This document shows positions 11,597 through 21,345 of a DNA stretch of 64,000 bases, piece after piece (the stretch's first letter is position 1; each line of letters opens with the position of its first letter). The stretch covers positions 2,733,001-2,797,000 of the forward strand of contig NC_134846.1 of the NCBI RefSeq assembly GCF_965363235.1, given 5' to 3'. Under the pieces are notes generated by a model. The model was given only the letters and a program-made list of their open reading frames with translations, had not been told where the DNA came from and made no database searches. The position numbers were made by a program, and so were the translations under genes. Origin of the DNA: Mytilus galloprovincialis. Its lineage: Eukaryota; Mollusca; Bivalvia; Mytilida; Mytilidae.

Positions 11597-12626
11597 GGCG
11601 TCACAAGCTCACATCACACTATCTTTAGTTATATATCATCTAAAGACTGGTGCGTCACAAGTTCACATCACACTATCTTTAGTTATATATCATCTAAAGA
11701 CTGTTGCGTCACAAGTTCACATCACACTATCTTTAGTTATATATCATCTAAAGACTGGTGCGTCACAAGTTCACATCACACTATCTTTAGTTATATATCA
11801 TCTAAAGACTTGTGCGTCACAAGTTCACATCACACTATCTTTACTTATATATCATCTAAAGACTGGTGCGTCACAAGTTCACATCACACTATCTTTAGTT
11901 ATATATCATCTAAAGACTGGTGCGTCACAAGTTCACATCACAATATCTTTAGTTATATATCATCTAAAGACTGGTGCGTCACAAGTTCACATCACACTAT
12001 CTTTAGTTATATATCATTAAAGACTGGTGCGTCACAAGTTCACATCACACTATCTTTACTTATATATCATCTAAAGACTGGTGCGTCACAAGATCACATC
12101 ACACTATCTTTAGTTATATATAATCTAGAGACTTGTGCGTCACAAGTTCACATCACACTATCTTTAGTTATATATCATCTAAATACTGGTGCGTCACAAG
12201 TTCACATCACACTATCTTTAGTTATATATCATCTAAAGACTGGTGCGTCACAAGTTCACATCACACTATCTTTACTTATATATCATCTAAAGACTGGTGC
12301 GTCACAAGTTCACATCACACTATCTTTAGTTATATATCATCTAAAGACTGGTGCGTCACAAGTTCACATCACACTATCTTTAGTTATATATCATCTAAAG
12401 ACTGGTGCGTCACAAGTTCACATCACACTATCTTTACTTATATATCATCTAAAGACTGGTGCGTCACAAGTTCACATCACACTATCTTTAGTTATATATC
12501 ATCTAAAGACTGGTGCGTCACAGGTTCACATCACACTATCTTTAGTTATATATCATCTAAAGACTTGTGCGTCACAAGTTCACATCACACTATCTATAGT
12601 TATATATCATCTAAAGACTGGTGCGT
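11597..12626. repeat. 54-bp minisatellite, about 19 copies
   Basis: Unit TGCGTCACAAGTTCACATCA followed by CACTATCTTTAGTTATATAT and CATCTAAAGACTGG. Copies differ by single bases (AGTT/ACTT, CTGG/CTTG), and one near 12017 lacks one base. Because 54 is a multiple of three, two frames stay open across it; no start context, flanking exon or compositional sign suggests translation. Confidence 0.9.
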
Positions 12627-13499
12627 ACCCAAGGTTAAAGTAAAGAAGTAACACAAGAGCTTGTACTTCAATACTTTTGACATGATTTAGTAAAAAAATA
12701 ATTGCACTTTTATTTATTAAGAGGGCATAATTAATCCGTTCATGAATGGTACAGTTGTATGTTTGTCCTCCGCAAAACAATTCTTTTGTAGAGACGGCAC
12801 ACTAATTAGAGGACGCTGTTAATATTTAAATCAAAACAGATAACAGAAAATTGTCTATCTAAATTTCTTCATAACCATGGGATTATCAAGAAATAGTTAT
12901 AAGTTCGTACTAACATGATCAACACGACGGGTGCCACGTGTGGAGAAGGATCTGCTTTCTCCCAATTGATACGATAATATTCCCGTGCTTGTATTTCCTA
13001 TCATGATTTCTTTGATAGAGAATGACTGATCGCAAGGATGCTATTAAACCATGAGATCAATATGATGAAGTTGAAATCATTCCTTTCGAAAATTTTACTG
13101 ACGCCATCACGAGTTGGTTGAACGTTAAGGAATATCCGTTTCACCTGTGATAGGGGATACGTTCCTTATGTATAGTAACTACAATATCATTCATTTTTCA
13201 CGAATGTGACCTCCCGAATTAAAATAAATTAATTACCGGGTTTGTACTTTCATGAGCAACACGACACGTGAGCAGGATCTGCTTACCCTTCCGGAGTACC
13301 TGCGACGTTAATTCGGAGGAAGTATCATTTAAACAAACTTTTTATAAAAAAAAATCTTGAATATATGTGTTTACTATACATAAAATCAGAAACCTTTGGA
13401 CCTGATTGAAATTTTAAAACAAGAGAGGCAGCCACATTAGTAAATAATTATATTAAAATGATTTGGCACTACATTTGGATCATGGTTATTTTCATTTGT
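12627..13499. repeat. Intergenic DNA with a duplicated dispersed segment
   Basis: A block reading ATCAACACGACGGGTGCC and AGGATCTGCTT at 12916-12975 recurs degenerately at about 13254-13290 (CAACACGACACGTGAGCAGG). No gene seen. Confidence 0.45.
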
Positions 13500-13670
13500 C
13501 TACTCTCACAAAAGTTTGCCACCCCACCCCACTATTCAGTCTACTCTCACAGAAGTTTGCCACCCCACCCCACTATTCAGTCTACTCTCACAGAAAGTGT
13601 GCCAGCTCGCCACACGTTTCATTCTACTCTCACAGAAAGTTTGCCAGCTCGCCATACGTTTCAGTCTACT
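13500..13670. repeat. 41-42 bp tandem repeat, 4 copies
   Basis: Begins CTACTCTCACAGAAAGTTTG at 13500, 13541, 13582 and 13624, with a partial fifth start. Two subtypes: copies 1-2 continue CCACCCCACCCC, copies 3-4 continue CCAGCTCGCCA. Confidence 0.85.
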
Positions 13671-14565
13671 ATCTAACGCAACAGCAAAGCTATTACTATT
13701 ATCTGTTACAGTACACCTTTAATGCTGATTTGTAATGTTGATTTGGGAAAAAATTAATGAAGTCCAATGTTATCATTAAAACTTTTCAAACAAACTAAAA
13801 TGAATTTACCGTTGTTTGAACCTACTGCTAGCATATAGTTTTTTTAACTTGATGACTGTACAACAAGATTTGTAATAACATGGTGACAATAGGCGTAAAA
13901 TAAGTAATACTGTAATACGGACCAATATTCGATTTTATTTTAGTGAGTGATATCATGCCTAAACGATAGTTAAACAGTTTTTAACTATATAACTATAATC
14001 TAAAAAGGATATTATATTTCTATTTAAAAAAAGATCATGTGATTAAAGTAACAGTCTTCTTTGTTTGAATGGCAAGAAATCTTTTGTTTTATGTATTCAA
14101 ATTTACTGATGTATACACTCTTAATTTCTCAGGTCAACAATTTTTGTTTGGAGCTCGTAATATATTCAATAATTTTCTGCTTATATAAGTTTTGTGACAA
14201 ACATAAAATATTTTTATCAAGAAAAAGAAAAATGCAATAAAGTAAGTACACAAGTGTGTAAATCATATATTAAAATAATCTTAAGTTTTAGTTTTTATGT
14301 ACTTTTAAGAAAAGTAAAATCTAGATAAGTGATATTTTTTTGTTGTCATCGGGAATTTAATAGCAATATAGTCTTATTAACGTTTTCGGTGGTATCGCGT
14401 GAGGTCGAGGATTCGAGACCAAAAGTTTTAAAAACGAAACACGTTTCAGATCAACAATTTATTAAAACATATTTTACTTTATATTGAATACATATAGTAC
14501 CGTACTTGCGTGAACTATCACAAAAAGATTTTTACTTCATATAAAACTGTACAAGACCAACAGGG
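13671..14565. other. Intergenic AT-rich DNA
   Basis: Only a B-box-like GAGGATTCGAGACC near 14407 stands out; no gene supported. Confidence 0.45.
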
Positions 14566-14567
14566 GC

Positions 14568-14715
14568 GGATCCAGCCATTAAAAAAGGGAGGGGGGTCCC
14601 AACGAAGGACAAAAGGAGGAGGGTTCCAACTATATGTCCCCATTCAAATGTAATGATCGTTCAAAAAAAGGGGGGTCCAACCCCCGGAACCCTCCTCCTG
14701 GTTCCACCACTGACC
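14568..14715. mobile_element. GGCGGATCC-ended small element (MITE-like)
   Basis: Starts CAGGGGCGGATCCAGCCA and ends GGTTCCACCACTG; the interior has G-rich and C-rich arms (GGAGGGGGGTCCC, GGGGGGTCCAACCCCC). Same family as 50077-50235 and 56204-56361. Confidence 0.65.
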
Positions 14716-15075
14716 AGCAATGGCAATATTGTTCAAATTAACTGAGGGTGTCATTTCTGTACAAAGCAGGATTATCAAATCACATTTACATTTTCTCGTC
14801 CTTATATGCATGTAACATTTGTCAATAGTTCTGTTGATGAAAGGGGGAAATTGAACATTCACCTTGTTAATTTGTCATCTATGGTTTTCAAAGTGGTAGC
14901 AAACTTTAAAAACTATATACAAGTCCAACGGAAGTTTTTGTTGGAAATTTTTCAGATATTTAAGAGTATGATTGGTTGTTGGATACATTGTATCTAGTGG
15001 TGAATATTTCAGACATATTCAGGACAACCAGATAATTTGTTTATAATTGATTTTATTATCAAATTTTCAGGAAAA

Positions 15076-15355
15076 ATGACAACGAAATACAGTAAAGACT
15101 GTATAACTAAGAACATTGTTTTCATTAAAGAAAACATAGCGTCTGTAGATAGACTGTTAGATATTTTACTGGAGGGGGATGTTATACAGATGCACGAGAG
15201 GGAAGATGTTGTAGCTAAGATGCCCGGGGAACGGGTTCATCATATGATCGACATTGTTCTAAAGAGAAGAGCACAACATATCTTTATTGATGCTTTAAAA
15301 AGAACCGGACAGACGCTGATCGTAGATAGAATCTTAAACACACAAAGAGAACTCG
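15076..15355 (+). CDS. CARD-coiled-coil gene exon 1 (CARD)
   Basis: ATG at 15076 follows an AATTTTCAG acceptor, and the exon ends ACTCG|GTAAGT in phase 1. It contains essentially the whole CARD, so domain and exon coincide. Confidence 0.85.
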
Positions 15356-17277
15356 GTAAGTTTTTGTTAAATTATACACTATATATTTAATCATAATCAA
15401 ATTAATCAACAAGACATGAATTCAACAATAATCGAAGTGATAATAGTAGGCATTTCCTAAAACAAAATCAGACATATGAAACTGTATACAGCACGGCGAA
15501 ATAGTAAGGTCACAGCATGACAGCAATAACTGTTCGTTCAATTGCATAACGTCTAAAACTCTTCCTGCAGTTAGTTGATATATGTATAGTTAACTCGTCC
15601 ACAATCTTATTTTTTTAATCTTTATTCTTCTGAGAGATTTTATTATCCTCATTCGACGTGAGGTATCAGAATTTTTATAAGATCGACCCTTCTATGAGGT
15701 CAATTTCTTAAATCAAGTATAATGAATATATAATAATCCGAACAACGCTTTTTACTACTCAAGAGAAATCAAGTCTATTCAAGATTTCTTTTTACATATT
15801 TCTTCATATAAGAATCAAATCATTTATTATGAGAAATATGTTATTGTTTCCAGCTCAAATTAAAGAACCAAAACCTCACACGGTAAGTTGTATTTATTTG
15901 AAGTTCTATTGCATGCCATACAAAAACTCATCACGGTATGGTAAAAGGGTGTGAATACAATTGAATTGAAAACATCGAAATATAACTTGTGTCTTGTTTA
16001 GTGTATAGTGAGCATAACACAGTTTGTTGGTGAAACTCATGACACGACGATTATGGTGACACTGTCATGTTTAGTAAAAAAAAAACAACTATATAAGAAT
16101 AAAAAATTGAATATATATGAATAGGCGATGAAATTAATAAAATACTATAAAAAGTGGAAAACAACACGTTTAAAAATTTATTGCGTCCGAAGCGGTTTTA
16201 TTGATTTATCTTTATCAGGAACGCTCAATGCCAAACATTTGAAAACAGAAGATGTATCAGTACGGAAAATCGTTGAAGAGTTATATGTCAAAAATACCTA
16301 AAATAAATAGCCAAATTCATCTAAAGCCAACTTTGCCAGAGGGAGTTGAAACCTTAGTTTCATTATAATTTCAAAATTTATAAACGGACAATTGTAGTAA
16401 AGTTTGTTAAATCATTAATTAAAGTAGGCGATAAAATGAACACACAAAGAAATACAAAGTTACTAAAACCAAATAAGATCTTAATTTCGTATATACGATT
16501 TCTCATCATCTTTTTCAGATATCCTTGCTAACACCGAAGATAGCTTCCTACGCGCCTTTCCACCGGGAGCACACATCTTTGTGGCAACAGAAAGAAAACA
16601 TGATAGAGAGAAAGTCACATGATGAATATAAAAGTCTGTTAGAAATAAAACGTCAAAACGAGGCTAGGATAAAACAACTAGAACATGAAATGGAGAAGGT
16701 AAGAAGGACAGAGCGAAAAAGATACAAACAATTGGAAAAGGAATACAGAGAACTAACAAGAAACAACAATGAACTAAAAGCAAAAGTAGACGAACTGAAG
16801 ATTCAACTTAATGCACGTGATGAATTTATAAAAACAGCCAGGAGTAGGTCAAGTTATGGACAGGACGAGGTTGATTCATCCGTTAAACATTCTGACAGTA
16901 CCTTTCTTGATTTAAAGAAATCCCAAGAAAATTTTGAAAACAAATTGATGAAGGAAATGGCGAAAGGTCAACAACAGTTACTGAACATCGTTCAAGAATT
17001 ATCACAGAAGAATGTAATACAAGAAAAAAAGCTTGCTGAAGCCACCGACAAACTGGAGACAGCCACGGCAAAGCTAAATTCTGTAGCCGAGAAGATTGAT
17101 AATCGGCTTGATGGACACGACGGTCGTAAATCTACGTCAAAATCTTCCGCGTCGACCAACTTGAGCGAAATGACTTTACCGCCATTAAATAAATTGGGCA
17201 AACATTTTTCCGATGGGCTCACGCGTCAAAATACATTTATGGATGGTGTTGGCGTGCCTCATAAATTCAAAGAGTGA
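15076..17277 (+). CDS. CARD domain - coiled-coil protein, complete coding sequence in 3 exons
   Basis: Exons 15076-15355, 15854-15882 and 16519-17277 join in phase to 355 codons. Residues about 8-90 read as a caspase-recruitment domain: helical, with DRLLDILLEGDVI, REDVVAKMPGERVHHMIDIV, then FIDALKRTGQTLIVDRIL, matching the family's FxxALxxTGQ-LxxxL end. Residues 124-206 and about 230-300 are rich in heptads of charged residues and leucine (for example EARIKQLEHEMEKVRRTERK), predicting coiled coil. The tail is Ser/Thr-rich. CARDs assemble by homotypic contacts in apoptosis and innate immunity, and CARD plus coiled coil is the layout of CARD9/CARMA-type scaffolds, but no MAGUK part exists here. 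An AG acceptor lies five bases before the ATG, so an upstream 5' untranslated exon is likely. Cytosolic; no signal peptide or membrane span. Confidence 0.85.
15854..15882 (+). CDS. CARD-coiled-coil gene exon 2 (29-base microexon)
   Basis: Lies between TTGTTTCCAG and CACG|GTAAGT and encodes AQIKEPKPHT, a linker. Its 29 bases convert phase 1 to phase 0, exactly as needed to join exons 1 and 3. Confidence 0.8.
16519..17277 (+). CDS. CARD-coiled-coil gene exon 3 (coiled coil, stop)
   Basis: Starts after TCTTTTTCAG with ISLLTPKIAS and runs to TGA at 17275-17277. It encodes both coiled-coil stretches and the Ser/Thr-rich tail. Codon use is visibly less AT-biased than the surroundings. Confidence 0.88.
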   Translation: MSLLTPKIASYAPFHREHTSLWQQKENMIERKSHDEYKSLLEIKRQNEARIKQLEHEMEKVRRTERKRYKQLEKEYRELTRNNNELKAKVDELKIQLNARDEFIKTARSRSSYGQDEVDSSVKHSDSTFLDLKKSQENFENKLMKEMAKGQQQLLNIVQELSQKNVIQEKKLAEATDKLETATAKLNSVAEKIDNRLDGHDGRKSTSKSSASTNLSEMTLPPLNKLGKHFSDGLTRQNTFMDGVGVPHKFKE

Positions 17278-17966
17278 ATTCCTTTCAATCTTTGAAAGAC
17301 TAATTTTTATCCTTTTTTATAGTTATGTACGCTAAAATAATGCACCTGTCAAGAATAGGTCGTGTCCTTTTTATTTTAAATCAGTGTGCAATTTATTGGT
17401 GTAGGTAAAGCAAAACAAATCTCATAATCTTTAACACAAGATAAGCACTCATTAATGAAGTACTAAGATTGTAGTTATAAAACTACAAAAGTACGCTACC
17501 AAAAGAAGTATACACAGAACTATAGTTTTGAAAGCGACAATGACTTCAGTACAATGAAGTAACTTTTTTATGCAACACCCTCTTTACTTGAGAGTATCTC
17601 AAACTCCAATGACCGTAACCGTTTAATCGATTCACACCGACTTTGTCATATGTTTTAAAAGTAGATGGTACATGTCTTGGTGAATAATTCTTTAAGCTAT
17701 CAATTCAATTGAAATTTAACTACTTTTATTATAACTTTACTTCCTTCTTGACTGCGTTTATCTTAAATATTGAATTCGGCGTTATTGACTTTAAAAACGT
17801 CCGCGGTCATAATCTAACACTTCGAGGTCACATTAGGAAGAATTCATTAAAAGATCTTGATAATTACAGAAACATGGAATTTAGATATTACTTGCCGATA
17901 CACATTATACCAATAAATAACGTTTTAGCATGGGTGTGAAACTTTGATATTTGAACTTTTGTATTA
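17278..17966. other. Downstream flank of the CARD gene
   Basis: Should contain its 3' untranslated region, but I see no canonical AATAAA in the first 400 bases. No other gene found. Confidence 0.5.
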
Positions 17967-17970
17967 TATA

Positions 17971-20415
17971 TGTTACAGTAAATAGGTGAAATTAGGAATT
18001 ACACGTAATTACTAAACATTTCAGTAAATACCTGTAATTACTAGCCAATTTAGTAATTACATGTATTTACTAGTTGTTTCAGTGATTACTGGTATTCACT
18101 GATTTTTTTTGTCATTTTTACAGCTATTTACTAACTTGATATTTTTGTTTTAAAATTAAAGATATAATCCAAGATACAAAATAAGAAAGTAAAAGGGTAG
18201 GTATTTTAGGGCTGACTTAATTAAGGATTAATGAATATAAGGCACACCTTTAGTGGTTGTGAATTGAAACTGAAAAATGGTTGTTTTTAAAGTATTGAAA
18301 CTCCCTTAATATCATTTGCAGCATGCAAGACAATGATATCAATCCAAAATTGAGATATACATTTGTGAGAAGTTTATAGTCAACTTTGCCAGCTCTTTTT
18401 GATGATAAACATTTGATAATGCCAATTTTGGTTGAATAATTCTTAAAATCTCATAATTTCTTTATATTGCAATCTTCATCAGGCATACTCTGCTTACTTC
18501 ATTTGCTTTAATATTTTATATTGATCAATTAAATCAAAATCAATCATATTATGTCCTTTTTAACCTATTTTTAATTTACTTTACATTATGTTTGAAAATA
18601 ACATTGTAATTGTTCTGCTCATTTTGGGCGCCGTGATTGGCAAATAAAATATTTGTTGTTTGTTGTTGTTGTTGCATATAAACTTGCCCAATGACATAAG
18701 TCAAATTCCTTTTATAAAATAGTTTTATTTACAACTTCTTTTGTCAAACTGTTGTGATAAAGCTGACATTCTTCACAAACAAATTTATACAATTTGATGG
18801 TGTTAAGGGTCACATTTCATATTTTTGTGTTTCTCTTTTTTATGAGTTTTTCAAGAACTCAAAACTCCAGCTTATATACCTGCAACAAAATTTTATTACC
18901 GTTTTTATCTGTATAAGAAAAATCTTTTGTGGATTGAATAAGCCATTCCTTTTGATTTTCTTTCAATGTTGTCATTGTGATTATGTTTCTTTTTGTCGAG
19001 CCTGCGACCTTTGTCGCAAAAGCGAGACACAGCAAACTATTCTGTCGTCAGTAACATCCACAAGTATTCACTATGTGGTTAAAGGTCTTCAAATTTTGAT
19101 AACTTTCTTAAATTATCCTGGATTTCTACCAAACGTGAACAGAAGCTTGACTGTAATTATGAGATAATTTTCAAGAAGTAAATTTTGTGAAAATAACATT
19201 AAGTTTTTCCGTATTTTACTTATAAATGGACTTATATATGCCAGTTAACATTACATTCACATTGTGGTTAAAGTTTTAAATTTTTTTATAACTTTCTCAG
19301 AATATCCAAACTTGGACAGAAGCTTGTTTATGATCATAAGATAATATACAGAAGTAAAAAATCCCTTTTGGTATATTCCTTATAAATGGACTTTTTTCCC
19401 CCACTTAACATTACATACAGTCTGCGATTAAAGCTTTTTTTAAACATTTATTAGATTTCATAAACCATCCTGGATTTTAACCAAATTAAGACAGAAGCTT
19501 CTTACAGCACTAGTCAAAATATTTGATATTTTCCCCCCATTTTTGTTGAGCCTGCGACTAACAGCTAAAGTAGGCGAGATACTGGGTTCTGCGAAACCCT
19601 TACAATTTTAAATCTGAATACATCGGTAACCTATCTTCAGCTAGGTGTTGAATTGAAGTTCACATGAGGTCCAATTATTCACTTGCAAGTGCAAAAATCA
19701 TCAACCATGTTTCTCTGCTTATTTTAGTAAAATAGAACCAGATTGACTGCTAAAAGTGAATTATAATTTCCCTATATAATTTTCATTAATGATTTAACAA
19801 ACAAAAAAATTCGTAAGGGTTCCGCGGAACCCAGTGTCTCGCCTACTCAGTTTGCTGTTAATTGCAGACTCAACAAAAATGAGGAAAAACATCAATAAAA
19901 ATTTCCCTCTCGATACTGTTTTTTTTATTGAAAGAGCTTCCAAATTTGGTAAAAATCCAGGATAGTTTATGAATCTAATAAATGTTTTATAAACTTTAAC
20001 TGCAGACGGTATGTAATGTTAACTGGAAGAAAACCTAAGTCCATTTATAAGTAAAATACGGAAAAAGTGGATTTTTTTTTACAAAATTTACTTCTGAATA
20101 ATATCTTATGATCAGAAACAAGCTTTTGTCCAAGTTTGGTAGAAATCCAGGATAGTTTAAGAACATTATAAAAATTTTAAAAACTTAAACCACAGAATGA
20201 ATGTTTTGTTTCTGGCAAAAAAACTAAGTCCATTTATAAGTAAAATACGGAAAAGTGGAAATTTATTTTTACAAAATTATCTTCTTAGTAATTACTGGTA
20301 ATAACTGGGCCGTTTCAGGAATTACTTGTATTTACTAAGTACATCGGGGATTACATGTAATTCCTAAATTTTAGTAATTACATGTAATTCCTAATTTCAC
20401 CTATTTACTGTAACA
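17971..20415. mobile_element. 2.45-kb foldback DNA element
   Basis: Terminal inverted repeats start TGTTACAGTAAATAGGTGAA and match for over 30 bases; TATA flanks both ends as the likely target duplication. Both ends contain repeated TTACATGTAATTCCTAA-like words. Internal long inverted arms (about 19000-19600 and 19800-20280) share CCGTATTTTACTTATAAATG, TTGGACAGAAGCTTG-like and GGCGAGA.ACTGGGTTC motifs. No transposase frame. Confidence 0.75.
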
Positions 20416-20439
20416 TATACAAGCGTGTCTATATATTTT

Positions 20440-20522
20440 CATCTTCGCTAGCCAAGGGTTACGATCCACTTCCCACCATGGAGAGGAGGGAAGTGGATCG
20501 GAACCCATGGCTAGCGAAGATG
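20440..20522. repeat. Hairpin: 35-base inverted repeat
   Basis: Arms CATCTTCGCTAGCCAAGGGT and GATCCACTTCCC on the left pair with GGGAAGTGGATC and CCATGGCTAGCGAAGATG on the right across a 13-base loop, with two or three mismatches. Confidence 0.75.
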
Positions 20523-20647
20523 ATAATTATATTCAATACTAGATGTAAAATTTGAATACATAAATAATTATAATTAAAATCAACAGTTGGAGGTTGCTGT
20601 GTTTAATTCTTTATTTAATATTTATAATCACATTGATATCCGAGACA

Positions 20648-20675
20648 AAGTTTTTTTAACCATAGCAAAGTGCTC

Positions 20676-20710
<35 letters not shown>

Positions 20711-20850
20711 TACATTTTATTTTTTTAACCATAGCAAAGTGCTCCTGTATATATATATATATATATATATATATGTTTACATTTTATTTTTTTAACCATA
20801 GCAAAGTGCTCCTGTATATATATATATATATATATGTTTACATTTTATTT
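20648..20850. repeat. Three tandem copies of a (TA)n-bearing unit
   Basis: Each copy reads TTTTTTAACCATAGCAAAGT, GCTCCTG, a (TA)9-13 run, then ATGTTTACATTTTAT. The TA-run length varies between copies. Confidence 0.8.
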
Positions 20851-21236
20851 AGATAATGTAGTAGTGTCGAAGGCCTGTTTGTATCGTCCACTCAACACAA
20901 TTGGCCAATAACATATATTCTTTCTCTTTTTCCTAGCTTGAGGGAATCTGTTCGAAATTCATCTGAAAATATTACAAGACCTTTCATTTTGTCCTTGTTT
21001 TTTTATGAACTTGCAACTGTATAAAATAAATACGTATCAAGAAACTAAGTTTCAAAAAAGATAACAAATATGTTTCAAGGAGTTGTGCTTCTATGGAGGG
21101 AACATGCAACTCTGGTATGACACTTAGAATTAGCCGCAACTCCAGACTGTTAGTATTCAAGTTTTAATTGTTTTATATTAATGCATTTTGATGCCTTTAT
21201 TACGAAAGCCTATTAGGGTCACAAATTGTTTTATTT
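20851..21236. other. Spacer before the satellite
   Basis: Unremarkable AT-rich DNA; no gene seen. Confidence 0.5.
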
Positions 21237-21345
21237 ATCTCGTAATTACGAGAAAACTATCGCATAATTACGCGAGAATCATCTCGTTATTACGCGAGAA
21301 TTATCTCGTAATTACGCGATAATTATTGCGTAATTACGAGATAAA
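21237..21345. repeat. Palindromic short tandem repeat
   Basis: Six or so copies of a TCTCGTAATTACGCGAGA-like word in which the core CGTAATTACG is self-complementary. Related copies recur at 21595-21658 beside the satellite start. Confidence 0.75.

Noticed and set aside
11582-12643. 353-codon open frame as a repetitive protein gene
   Set aside because: It is the 54-bp minisatellite read in frame; a second overlapping frame is equally open, and there is no leader, exon boundary or non-repeat coding part.
20587-20856. ORF with IYIYIY repeats
   Set aside because: Translation of (TA)n microsatellites within a three-copy repeat.
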